This document shows positions 21,562-29,111 of a DNA stretch of 30,998 nt, piece by piece. A program made the position numbers and the translations under genes. Source of the stretch: a virus. Positions within the stretch are counted from its first letter, which is position 1. Every line of letters begins with the position of its first letter. The notes below the pieces were generated by a model, which was given only the letters and a program-made list of their open reading frames with translations, made no database searches and was not told the DNA's origin. The stretch is taken from positions 1-30,998 of IMG/VR virus record IMGVR_UViG_3300007540_000055. One strand, given 5' to 3'.

Positions 21562-21570
21562 TCTTCTTAA

Positions 21571-21603
21571 AATTAAAAAGCCCTCAACATTTCTGAAGAG
21601 GGC
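21571..21603 (-). terminator. terminator after SSB-like gene
   Basis: On the minus strand GCCCTC (21598-21603 region read as complement) pairs with GAGGGC (21585-21580) over a 12-nt loop, followed by TTTTTAATTTT. Six GC-rich pairs. It lies 24 bases after the SSB-like stop and ends 10 bases before the primase ATG, so it can separate the two units or act as an attenuator. Confidence 0.78.
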
Positions 21604-21626
21604 CCTAGTTTATATATATTTATTAG

Positions 21627-22508
21627 TTAGTAGTCTGACCCATCATCTGATATATAATTATCAGAGGCGACAAGATTATCACCAGGGTTATACTCTTCTA
21701 TTTCTTTAAGAATATAGTAGTCTTTACATCCATATTCACCACTTACACGAACTGCAAAACGTTCATGTGGTTTAAGGTCACGAGGTTTTCTAGATCTCAA
21801 ACTATCTAGTATTCTCTTATCTGTATAGTCTACTAGTCTGAATTGCTTCATAGTATAACCACTCAAGAACCCTTTGTTATAGATACCCTGATACTCTTTA
21901 GTCTCACCATCACGCTCCTTAACAACAACAGTTGCTAGTGCTACAACAGTGTTACACCATTCACCATTAATTTCACTTTTAAGATCACCAATATTACCAC
22001 GCATAAGTTTCTTCCAGTCTAACTGTAGAACTGTAGTTGCATGACGATAGTTCAATTGACCTAACCATGTTCTCATGAAATCATATAATTCTTCTTCACC
22101 AATATAGGCTACACGATGATCACGTCCTTCAGTGAACCAGTCCCACAAATCATTCTCATCAGCAGCCCAAGCTGTCATACCTACACTGTTGATATATTGT
22201 TTCTTTGTTTGGTCTCTGTTCTCACGCTCTCTATCTTCTAGAAAGAAACTACTTTTAAATAGATTCTCAGTTTTAACTTGTTTCAACCAAACATCTACAC
22301 GCAGGTATGAATTACCATCTCTGGTTTCTCCTAAATAGTCTGTAGCTTTACTTTCTGGTTTTAAATCCATTCCAAGCACTGTACTATACTCCTCTATTGT
22401 GGGATTAATAGCTACAATGTCTGCCTCAAATATACCAACCTTTTTAGGAAAGTTAGTGTTTTCTCCACCTCCTGCGGATTCTCTTTTTACTCCTCCAATT
22501 GTACTCAT
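21627..22508 (-). CDS. putative single-stranded DNA-binding protein
   Basis: A 293-residue protein. The N-terminus MSTIGGVKRESAGGGENTNF followed by PKKVGIFEADIVAINPT, an aromatic-rich core (GMTAWAADENDLWDWFTEGR) and a strongly acidic C-terminal tail (ASDNYISDDGSDY) fit the single-stranded DNA-binding proteins of large Bacteroidetes phages; the acidic tail is a shared feature of SSB, T7 gp2.5 and T4 gp32, where it binds partner proteins. I rely on this tail, the size, and its position directly after a Sak4-like ATPase, a common SSB neighbour. No OB-fold motif can be proved by eye. Leader box TTAATAAATAAATAACAATT lies upstream. Confidence 0.62.
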   Translation of the reverse strand: MSTIGGVKRESAGGGENTNFPKKVGIFEADIVAINPTIEEYSTVLGMDLKPESKATDYLGETRDGNSYLRVDVWLKQVKTENLFKSSFFLEDRERENRDQTKKQYINSVGMTAWAADENDLWDWFTEGRDHRVAYIGEEELYDFMRTWLGQLNYRHATTVLQLDWKKLMRGNIGDLKSEINGEWCNTVVALATVVVKERDGETKEYQGIYNKGFLSGYTMKQFRLVDYTDKRILDSLRSRKPRDLKPHERFAVRVSGEYGCKDYYILKEIEEYNPGDNLVASDNYISDDGSDY

Positions 22509-22537
22509 AAATTTTAATTTTAATTGTTATTTATTTA

Positions 22538-23206
22538 TTAATTATAATACTCTACTATACTATCTCTTACCATCTGTAAGTTGTTTGGTATCCTTGTTGA
22601 TTCAAACATACCATCTGGACTCTTTGCAGGCTTCTTACGAAATCTATTTGTTAGGAATTCGTACGTAGCTCCACTCTTAGTTTCCTCTACATGTGTGTAT
22701 AAACATACAGTTAGTAAACCTTCTAACAACACTTGATTGTCAATAAGTTTACCTGCTGTCTTAATTTTGTATCCTATAATCTCTCCGCTGTCTTCTATAG
22801 TTTCAGGGTGAGAGAAATAAAAGATAACTAAATCATCACGTAGTGCTCTAGCTGATCTAAATAAATCAACCATATCCTTAGCCATTACACTAAACTTTGT
22901 AAAGCCAGTTTCCATTGCTTTCTCTACCATTCTGAAGCCCATTAGATAATTACTGTCCTCTATGACAATAGTTTTAATGTGTGGGGCTTTCTCCGAGATA
23001 GTTTTAAGCAATCTTGTAATGTCCGTTGGATCATCAATCTCTTTGTAATTTTTGTTTTCTGTGTTGTAAAGTTTCTGAGAACCTTTGAAGGGTAGCTCTT
23101 TCTTTGCAACGTTAATAATGTAGGTTTCTTCAGGGTTTAAGTGCTTCACTGCTGTTGATTTACCTGTCCCTGTTTCACCAACAATTCCAATTAATTTTGA
23201 ACTCAT
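22538..23206 (-). CDS. Sak4-like RecA-fold P-loop ATPase
   Basis: A 222-residue protein starting MSSKLIGIVGETGTGKSTAV: Walker A GETGTGKST (residues 10-18), Walker B KTIVIEDSNYL, and LVIFYFSHPETIEDSG. This small RecA-core layout with a final LTNRFRKKPAKSPDGMF resembles the Sak4 group of phage recombinases and AAA_24-type ATPases, which anneal or load on single-stranded DNA with phage SSB. The true start is the ATG at 23206, not an upstream in-frame one: it has the leader TTAATAAATAAATACATAAAA and a -7-type motif, whereas the longer frame runs into the helicase gene. SSB-like partner follows directly. Confidence 0.78.
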   Translation of the reverse strand: MSSKLIGIVGETGTGKSTAVKHLNPEETYIINVAKKELPFKGSQKLYNTENKNYKEIDDPTDITRLLKTISEKAPHIKTIVIEDSNYLMGFRMVEKAMETGFTKFSVMAKDMVDLFRSARALRDDLVIFYFSHPETIEDSGEIIGYKIKTAGKLIDNQVLLEGLLTVCLYTHVEETKSGATYEFLTNRFRKKPAKSPDGMFESTRIPNNLQMVRDSIVEYYN

Positions 23207-23239
23207 TTTTATGTATTTATTTATTAATATTAGGTGTGC

Positions 23240-23251
23240 AAATATACGAAA
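23240..23251 (-). promoter_or_regulatory. TTTCGTATATTT promoter-like motif before Sak4-like gene
   Basis: TTTCGTATATTT, extended by G at 23239, contains a full TATATTTG (23246-23239) -7 match. It lies 33 bases before the Sak4-like ATG and just after the helicase stop (23253). No TTTG is found 19-21 nt upstream. The sequence is almost identical to those before recA and rIIB, pointing to a shared promoter class. Confidence 0.5.
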
Positions 23252-23252
23252 T

Positions 23253-24338
23253 TTATACGTATTTAATCTTACTTTTGTCAAAGAACTCAAGAGCTTTATT
23301 AAGCCATTTCTCTTCAACCTTTTCATTAGAAGATATAATATATATCTGTGCTTTCTTGTCTGGAGTATCATATTCCATAGCCATACATCTATTAATCTTC
23401 TGTGCTAGGTTCTCACCATTACTATCAAAGTAATTAATGATCACCTTGTTTAGTGGTTTATATGTAACTCCTGTGTTACCTATCTTTACAACAGCCATGT
23501 GTGTACCTTTTCCTTCTGCGAAGTTTTTAAGTGCATCTTTGTCCTTAGACTTGCTGTGATAAGAGGGTATACCAAGACTATCAGCTATTGCTGTTACACC
23601 ACAAAACACTAGTATTCTCTGATCCTTATTGTTATTAAGAATCTGTTTAGTCTTTTGCTTCTTAGCTAAGCTGCTTTGTATAAGTCTCATACGTGCTAGA
23701 CGCATAAACATACTATTGCCACCAGAGTACATCATCTTGTTTATAACACCACTAAGGTATTTAAACTGTTGAAGCTCTGTCTTCTTGATCTTCTTCTTAC
23801 CATACTCATTGCGAGTAGTGTTGTCTAAAGGCACCTTGATTACATTTATCTGGTAGTCAGCTATAACACCTTCATCAATAGCTTTGTTTATTGGGTAGTT
23901 AGCAATCACTGATATACCAAGCTCTTCTTTAAGTGTTCTCTTAGTCCACTTAGATAATGTACCTGTTAGACCAAGTATGTTATCATTCTGAGAGAATAAA
24001 TCTACACAAACACCTATCTGGGCCTCTGATAGTAAATGTATCTCATCAATAATAACAATGTCAAACTCTGTACCTGACTGCTTGTGTAAAGATCTGTGTG
24101 TAGTATAAGTTATGTTATCATTCACATAACTCATCTCTTCAAACTCTTCTATCCAAGACTGTTTGATTTTATTGTCAGGATATGCAATCAATATATTACA
24201 ATTGCTTTCCATTCTATTAAGAATACTAATCGTTGTTCTAATCTTACCAAATCTAGGACATAAGTTTAGAATACCAAACTTTCCATGATTTAGCCATACG
24301 TCAGCAAACTCTTTTTGTCTCTTGTCTCTTAGTGTCAT
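23253..24338 (-). CDS. superfamily 2 helicase (DEIH)
   Basis: A 361-residue helicase core. Motif I is NLCPRFGKIRTTIS (Gly31-Lys32, with Ile where Thr or Ser usually follows the Lys), motif II FDIVIIDEIHLL, motif III LGLTGTLSKWT, and motif VI QKINRCMAMEYDTP with Arg. This matches the small SF2 helicases found in phages, including crAss-like ones, which may unwind replication or recombination intermediates. No additional domains are attached. ATGA overlap with the small upstream gene. The C-terminal end abuts the Sak4-like promoter. Confidence 0.82.
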   Translation of the reverse strand: MTLRDKRQKEFADVWLNHGKFGILNLCPRFGKIRTTISILNRMESNCNILIAYPDNKIKQSWIEEFEEMSYVNDNITYTTHRSLHKQSGTEFDIVIIDEIHLLSEAQIGVCVDLFSQNDNILGLTGTLSKWTKRTLKEELGISVIANYPINKAIDEGVIADYQINVIKVPLDNTTRNEYGKKKIKKTELQQFKYLSGVINKMMYSGGNSMFMRLARMRLIQSSLAKKQKTKQILNNNKDQRILVFCGVTAIADSLGIPSYHSKSKDKDALKNFAEGKGTHMAVVKIGNTGVTYKPLNKVIINYFDSNGENLAQKINRCMAMEYDTPDKKAQIYIISSNEKVEEKWLNKALEFFDKSKIKYV

Positions 24339-24505
24339 ATAACTCTCCTTTTGTTTACAAATCTTCTAATTGTCTCTGTACACACGTAATACTTATTATG
24401 TAAGGTAGTTAGTTCTTCTTGAGAACAATCGTTCTTTTTTGCTGTGTCTAGCATTATTCTAATTTCAGCAAGTCTCTCTTCTAATAATTGCAATGGTTCT
24501 GTCAT
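24335..24505 (-). CDS. hypothetical protein, 56 aa, coiled-coil-like
   Basis: A 56-residue ORF beginning MTEPLQLLEERLAEIRIMLD; residues 1-50 are helical with heptad-like Leu/Ile spacing and two Cys (C27, C42). It is joined by ATGA overlaps to the DnaB-like stop upstream and the SF2 helicase start downstream, so it fills the gap fully. No family known. Its size and place between two helicases would suit an adapter, but that is inference only. Confidence 0.7.
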   Translation of the reverse strand: MTEPLQLLEERLAEIRIMLDTAKKNDCSQEELTTLHNKYYVCTETIRRFVNKRRVI

Positions 24506-25566
24506 GATATAAAAAATGATTTGTTAATTACTGAAGCATAATCTGCCTCTGTTATGTTTCTACGTTTTGGTAGTTCTTTGAACATGCCTATCTGGCCAAG
24601 GAATGCAAGACCAATCCTGATATCATCTTCACCATAGCTATTCTTAATAAGTCTAAGACTCCTGAAGTACTTACCACCGTATTCATCTCTAAGCTTGTTA
24701 GTGTCATATCCTGATGGATCATCTACATTATAACGCATAGGGTCAAACAAGGCCATACATACATCTGAATCGTTTTGTGTGGTAGAACTATCAGCAAAGT
24801 CTTCTAGTTGTGGCTCAACATCACCATTCTTTATCCTGATAGGGTTAGATATAGATCGATTGAACTGACTAACAACCACTGGTGAATGACCATAGAAGTC
24901 ACGTGCATACCTGAGCTCATCACTCATCTTATCAATAGCTTGCTTCTTTGTTGGTTGATCTCTAGTAGTCTTGAGTAGGCCAATATGATCCAACACAACC
25001 ATAGTTATCTCACTAGGATCATTAGGAATATACACCTTGTTATACTTATCCTGCTGTATTATCTCACCACGTTCTAGTGCATAAGCTTTTAGTTCTTTAG
25101 CAATACCTACAGGATTCTCAGGACCATCGATAATAGTAACTACATCCTCAAGCTTTGTCATATAGTCTTCATACATAAGAAATAGATCGTGCTCATCCTT
25201 AGTCATCTTTTCTGTCCAACCAAGTAGTTTATTAACTGGTATTATTATACCCTGATCTAAAAATATCTTACGAGATGTCCACTTTGCAAGCTTGTATGTT
25301 CTACTACGCTCCATAGATCTGTACCATACCTTCACCTTTATACCAGACTTCTGTCCTTCTTCAGACATAGCCCAATCTACAGGATTAAGTACAAATGCAT
25401 CATCTATAAAGCTAGTCTTACCTGAACCAGTCAATCCACCAATCAAATAGTACATTGACTTTCTAATGCCAACATACCTATTGAGCCTGTCAAAGCCCAT
25501 AGGTATACCGCCATTCCTTCCATCAAGGCCCTTTTGAACCTCTTCTTTTAGTAACTGAAAACTCAT
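24502..25566 (-). CDS. DnaB-like replicative helicase (RecA core only)
   Basis: A 354-residue protein. Walker A GGLTGSGKTS, a glutamate-containing strand WYRSMERSR, Walker B TMVVLDHIGLL, sensor strand PVVVSQFNRSI and basic finger region SLRLIKNSYGEDD are the marks of the DnaB C-terminal domain. There is no N-terminal DnaG-binding domain, so recruitment of primase must occur otherwise. It would unwind the phage fork. The ATG shares its A with the stop of the membrane microprotein (TAATG). A possible helicase loader is encoded at 25804-26427. Confidence 0.82.
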   Translation of the reverse strand: MSFQLLKEEVQKGLDGRNGGIPMGFDRLNRYVGIRKSMYYLIGGLTGSGKTSFIDDAFVLNPVDWAMSEEGQKSGIKVKVWYRSMERSRTYKLAKWTSRKIFLDQGIIIPVNKLLGWTEKMTKDEHDLFLMYEDYMTKLEDVVTIIDGPENPVGIAKELKAYALERGEIIQQDKYNKVYIPNDPSEITMVVLDHIGLLKTTRDQPTKKQAIDKMSDELRYARDFYGHSPVVVSQFNRSISNPIRIKNGDVEPQLEDFADSSTTQNDSDVCMALFDPMRYNVDDPSGYDTNKLRDEYGGKYFRSLRLIKNSYGEDDIRIGLAFLGQIGMFKELPKRRNITEADYASVINKSFFIS

Positions 25567-25673
25567 TAATATCGAAGGTTATCATCATTATCTTCTGGCC
25601 AGATAAACTTACCTAACCACAACATAAACTTTGCTACTAATATCCATAACACTACACTAATTATTATCTTCAT
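25566..25673 (-). CDS. 35-aa single-pass membrane microprotein
   Basis: A 35-residue ORF, MKIIISVVLWILVAKFMLWL followed by GKFIWPEDNDDNLRY. Residues 3-23 form one transmembrane helix and the C-terminal half is acidic, so the N-terminus is probably inside. It ends in a TAATG junction with the DnaB-like gene and starts inside the end of the 47-residue gene. The fit of both ends supports expression. Role unknown. Confidence 0.6.
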   Translation of the reverse strand: MKIIISVVLWILVAKFMLWLGKFIWPEDNDDNLRY

Positions 25674-25800
25674 GCTTTATATTTTTACTGTTTGCTAATT
25701 CTTTTAATTTTTCGTATGCGTTGTTCATTTGATCATCATCTGAGTAATACTCGTTTCTAATCTTTAACATCCACTTATTAAATTCTATTGTATTTTCCAT
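25657..25800 (-). CDS. hypothetical protein, 47 aa
   Basis: A 47-residue ORF beginning MENTIEFNKWMLKIRNEYYS and ending KNIKHEDNN. It is mostly helical and acidic in the middle (SDDDQMNNAYEKLKELAN). The ATG is 3 bases after the stop of the upstream gene, and the end overlaps the start of the membrane microprotein by 17 bp. No family recognised. Listed on operon fit. Confidence 0.6.
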   Translation of the reverse strand: MENTIEFNKWMLKIRNEYYSDDDQMNNAYEKLKELANSKNIKHEDNN

Positions 25801-25803
25801 AAA

Positions 25804-26427
25804 TTATATGTCTGTTGGTCCTGATGCTGATTCAGGTGGGTTATCTTTCTCTTGATCCATGAGCTCTATAAAAGCTTCAAAGGTTCTTTGATTCAAATAA
25901 GTTATACTGCCTTGCATAAAGCTCATAATGTTTTTTCTCTCTTTTATAGATCGTTGAACTTTTACATCCACTTCGTATTTAAGAGCTTTAGTGAGCTGCT
26001 GTGCTGTATAATCTCCTTCTTCAATGATCGCTTTAAACTTTCTTCTACATTCTTCTTTACCTCTTCTCAAGGCTCTTGTACCTTTGAACTTATGTCTGTC
26101 CAAAGACCATGTGTCTGTAGTAGGATAGTTTTTCCACCATTCCTCAAAATCAGTTGTTATTGGTTTTCGTTTAACTATTTTATTATCCTCAGAGTTCTTT
26201 ACATATTCCAATAGGCTCTTGCCCACTGTAGTGAGTTTCTCTTCATCTTTAGTTATAAGACCTTTTCTAATTAAAGATTGATAAAGAGCAGCAATCTTCA
26301 TACTATCCTCATACAAGGGTTGTACATCATACTGCTCATCTATCATCTTTAGTAAATAAACTAGATCAAGGTTATAACTTTTTTTGATGAGTTCTTGAAA
26401 CATCTTTGGGGTTATGTGGATCTTCAT
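25804..26427 (-). CDS. possible helicase loader/replisome organiser
   Basis: A 207-residue protein. A first half of short helices (MFQELIKKSYNLDLVYLLKM) looks like a winged-helix-type domain. The second half has FEEWWKNYPTTDTWSLDRHK, then RRGKEECRRKFKAIIEEGDY and MQGSITYLNQRTFEAFIELM: the order W..YP...(A/G)...W/F.K......i...~y.......~~~TYLN...(W/F) is common to C-terminal domains of phage replication initiators and helicase loaders. Its place between polymerase and DnaB-like helicase fits such a role. This is inference from pattern and context. Two candidate starts, ATG 26427 and ATG 26403; both overlap the upstream gene. Confidence 0.5.
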   Translation of the reverse strand: MKIHITPKMFQELIKKSYNLDLVYLLKMIDEQYDVQPLYEDSMKIAALYQSLIRKGLITKDEEKLTTVGKSLLEYVKNSEDNKIVKRKPITTDFEEWWKNYPTTDTWSLDRHKFKGTRALRRGKEECRRKFKAIIEEGDYTAQQLTKALKYEVDVKVQRSIKERKNIMSFMQGSITYLNQRTFEAFIELMDQEKDNPPESASGPTDI

Positions 26428-26596
26428 CTAGTGGGGGTTTATTTACTATTATTTTTGCAGGTTTCTTGTTCTTGACACTTTGTAAGTGTTCCCATTCTTG
26501 CCATTCTATTTCTATCCTTTGGCGTCTCTCTATTTCATACATCTTATCATTAGCATAAGCTGCATGTTCCCAGTCTTCGTTAATCAACTTAGACAT
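26372..26596 (-). CDS. hypothetical protein, 74 aa
   Basis: A 74-residue protein starting MSKLINEDWEHAAYANDKMY; residues 8-45 form a long charged helix (EIERRQRIEIEWQEWEHLQS), followed by a basic and Pro-rich tail (KPAKIIVNKPPLDEDPHNPK). It may be a coiled coil. No family. It overlaps the next gene by 32 to 56 bp depending on that gene's start and shares a base with the upstream stop (TAATG). Confidence 0.65.
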   Translation of the reverse strand: MSKLINEDWEHAAYANDKMYEIERRQRIEIEWQEWEHLQSVKNKKPAKIIVNKPPLDEDPHNPKDVSRTHQKKL

Positions 26597-26868
26597 TATT
26601 TCTTAGATTTTGGCTTGTTCTTAGATCCTTTTGGTCTACCTCTACCTCTTTTAGGTTTCTTACCACCTTTCCAGGCTTCATTCTTATTAGGTGTGCTTGG
26701 GTCATCACCCTTATATCTACCTTTTTTATCACGAGCTCTCTTTGTTTGCTCATCATAAGGATCATCTTCTGCAGTGAGTATACTATATACTCCTACGATT
26801 ACCATTGCTATTACAATTGCCAACACTGAGATTGACGCATAATAAACTGTACTTAAAACTACTTCCAT
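26596..26868 (-). CDS. membrane-anchored protein with AT-hook-like tail
   Basis: A 90-residue protein. Residues 5-32 form a single strong transmembrane helix (VYYASISVLAIVIAMVIVGV), followed by an acidic then basic linker and a Lys/Arg/Gly/Pro-rich tail PKRGRGRPKGSKNKPKSKK (72-90) whose RGRPKG core is the AT-hook pattern that binds the minor groove of AT-rich DNA. The positive-inside rule puts the tail in the cytoplasm. It is encoded between the polymerase and helicase genes. A membrane tether for the AT-rich phage genome is a natural reading, but the tail could also bind RNA or acidic protein. Leader: TTAATAATTAAATAAATAATAG. Confidence 0.75.
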   Translation of the reverse strand: MEVVLSTVYYASISVLAIVIAMVIVGVYSILTAEDDPYDEQTKRARDKKGRYKGDDPSTPNKNEAWKGGKKPKRGRGRPKGSKNKPKSKK

Positions 26869-26890
26869 TTTTCTATTATTTATTTAATTA

Positions 26891-27118
26891 TTAATTTTTA
26901 ATTCTTAATCCAAACTGATTGTTAAACCAACTTAGATTTTCCTTCGCTTTATTAGTATTAAACTTAAATACTTTTTTCATTAATTTAATTGCATACTTAT
27001 TAAACTCTGACTTTTGATCATTAGTCATTGTCCAATTGAAATACCACTTATCATCGTCAAGAGTGTCCACCACTCTTTTACCAACCATATCTAACTGATA
27101 TTCAATAAGATGCCTCAT
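26891..27118 (-). CDS. hypothetical protein, 75 aa
   Basis: A 75-residue protein starting MRHLIEYQLDMVGKRVVDTL, with aromatic residues (DDDKWYFNWTMT) and a helical basic C-end (KYAIKLMKKVFKFNTNKAKE). No family. ATG at 27118 is chosen because AGAGG lies 6 bases upstream, one of the rare Shine-Dalgarno-like sites in the window; an in-frame GTG at 27148 would add ten basic residues. Located directly after the polymerase gene. Confidence 0.65.
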   Translation of the reverse strand: MRHLIEYQLDMVGKRVVDTLDDDKWYFNWTMTNDQKSEFNKYAIKLMKKVFKFNTNKAKENLSWFNNQFGLRIKN

Positions 27119-27152
27119 AATGTTACCTCTGTTAACTTTTTTCTTCACAGAT

Positions 27153-29111
27153 TTAAAATAAATTTAGTTGATTAGGTATTACAGTGTTCTTCTTACGCTT
27201 ACCTTTTGTAAGAATCTTTACAATCATGCTTTCAGCTTGGTCTATGTAGTACTTATAGTTTATATTATCCACTGGAGAATCTCTCTCTAGATAATTACAA
27301 ACATGACACACCCATTCACCAGCTTCCACCTGACTTCTCTTAGCAGCTTTACTATCAGAGTCATGGTTCTTCACCTTGTAAACTTTCTCACCAGTCTTAG
27401 ACACATAATATCTAATCAGTTTGTTATACTTCGTTTTAACATTAGTTACCTTATTAATTCCCTCATAGTGGAAATCTCTAGATGCCTTCTTCCTGATACA
27501 GAAATCATATAAATTCTTATGATTCATAATAGTATCTTTAACAGGAATACCGTGCACATAGTACTGCTCAAGAGCAATGGGAACTATCCTACCTGACTTG
27601 TTCTTATGAAGCTCAAAGTCTGTAAGAAAGTCCCCCTTTTTCTTGACATAACCATCAGGCATGATGGCTAGGTAGTCATTAACAGTGGAAAACAAGATCT
27701 TTGTATAGTCTGTACGTTCTAGTACATACTGTGTGGTCTTACACCACCAGTCATTGATCTCATGCATCTTGGGAATCAAGTCTTTTCTCACTTTAATCGT
27801 TACACCGTCTGTGTTGGCAGAGATAATCTTGATATCATTGAGCTCATACTTTTCAATAAGCATCATTAAGCTAAACTCACCAGTTATAGTGGTGAACATA
27901 GTTAACTGCCTATCATATATCCATGAGTTCATGTCAGATGATTTACCATACACAGAATTGACTGCAAGCTTAAGTGCTCCTACAATTCCCTTAATCCTCC
28001 TGTCACCCTTAGCTTGTGGTTTAAGCTCTAGTCGTTTCTCAAACATACGTTTGTATCCATTCAAGAACTCTTTACCCAGGTGAGCAGGATATTTTTCATT
28101 GTTAATTATTATAGCAGGATAATAGCTAGCTACATCCCAATCTATAATCTCATGATCTTCATCTTCTTCAAACACCTCTGGTTTGTTTTCTGTATGAAGA
28201 CCACCTTTCATAAAAGAATACACATTATCATAGAAATGTACGTGCTCTTTAAAGTTATCCATAAGGCCTAGCTTACGCTTCTTGACACTGCTTAACAGGT
28301 CCTGTAGCTGCTTGGTCTCAAACTTAACATAATGAGCAATACAATTCTTCATATTGATACTCTTTCTAAAATATCCTTTACGTGGAAGTTCACGTATATC
28401 TATACCCTTTTCTTGACAGTAATACTTCTTGATGATCTCATCACCAATCTTACTATCAGAGTAATTAAGACAGCTTATACCAAACTCCTCTTCTATATCT
28501 TTACGAAGCTGCACTTGGTTATTACCCTTGTATAAAGGATGCTCTGTCTCTCCTATAGTGATCTTGTAGAACTCATAGGTTGCATCAACATCATTAAAAC
28601 AATACTGTAATGACAAGAACACTTCATCCTTGGTCATGTTTGTTTTAGTGTGATGTATAGGCATCTCCTCTATGTTCTCAAGATCCATTTCAAACTCTAA
28701 CCTCTTGAGGCTAACACGTCTGTTCTTATTATCATAGTGGTGTATCTTAAACAAATCCATTTGCTTTAGAGAAAGCTCGTGCTCTCTATACTCAGGAAAC
28801 ACATCATAATTAGCATCATGTATAATATCCTGAGCCTTCTGTGCAATCTTAGAACATATCTCTAGTCCTGTACAATCATGCCAATGGTCATAGTTTCTAA
28901 GTATCCATTCAACAACCTGAGCATCAAAGCGTAGATTATTGTAACCCACCCAATAAGCATCCTTGTTGTCTTCAGTGTACTTAGCAAATGCATCAAGCTG
29001 ATTCTGCCACTTACTAACTGTAAAGCTCTTAGGTGTGCTCTCAGGCTTCATGCATACAACTATAAAGCATTCCTGCATAGTTTCTATGTCATATATAATT
29101 ACATCATTCAT
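27153..29111 (-). CDS. family B DNA polymerase with 3'-5' exonuclease
   Basis: A 652-residue polymerase. Exonuclease: YDIETM (D8, E10), VGYNNLRFDAQ (N59, D63), SLQYCFNDVDATYEFY (Y170, D174). Polymerase: motif A DWDVASYYPAIII (D326), motif B GALKLAVNSVYGKSSD (K381, N385, Y388), motif C SANTDGVTIKV (D435; usual DTD is NTD here). All proofreading and catalytic residues are present. It is short for family B (T4 gp43 898), with a compact thumb. The C-terminus ends IPNQLNLF: QLNLF is identical to the beta-clamp-binding motif of E. coli UmuC, so the enzyme may use the host clamp. It is the second gene after a Bacteroidetes-type promoter, overlapping the stop of the two-TM gene. Confidence 0.93.
   Translation of the reverse strand: MNDVIIYDIETMQECFIVVCMKPESTPKSFTVSKWQNQLDAFAKYTEDNKDAYWVGYNNLRFDAQVVEWILRNYDHWHDCTGLEICSKIAQKAQDIIHDANYDVFPEYREHELSLKQMDLFKIHHYDNKNRRVSLKRLEFEMDLENIEEMPIHHTKTNMTKDEVFLSLQYCFNDVDATYEFYKITIGETEHPLYKGNNQVQLRKDIEEEFGISCLNYSDSKIGDEIIKKYYCQEKGIDIRELPRKGYFRKSINMKNCIAHYVKFETKQLQDLLSSVKKRKLGLMDNFKEHVHFYDNVYSFMKGGLHTENKPEVFEEDEDHEIIDWDVASYYPAIIINNEKYPAHLGKEFLNGYKRMFEKRLELKPQAKGDRRIKGIVGALKLAVNSVYGKSSDMNSWIYDRQLTMFTTITGEFSLMMLIEKYELNDIKIISANTDGVTIKVRKDLIPKMHEINDWWCKTTQYVLERTDYTKILFSTVNDYLAIMPDGYVKKKGDFLTDFELHKNKSGRIVPIALEQYYVHGIPVKDTIMNHKNLYDFCIRKKASRDFHYEGINKVTNVKTKYNKLIRYYVSKTGEKVYKVKNHDSDSKAAKRSQVEAGEWVCHVCNYLERDSPVDNINYKYYIDQAESMIVKILTKGKRKKNTVIPNQLNLF

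Noticed and set aside
22538-23371. N-terminally extended (277 aa) version of the Sak4-like ATPase
   Set aside because: The extra 55 residues are Lys/Leu/Ile-rich without homology, cross the promoter-like motif and overlap the helicase gene; the ATG at 23206 has a standard leader.
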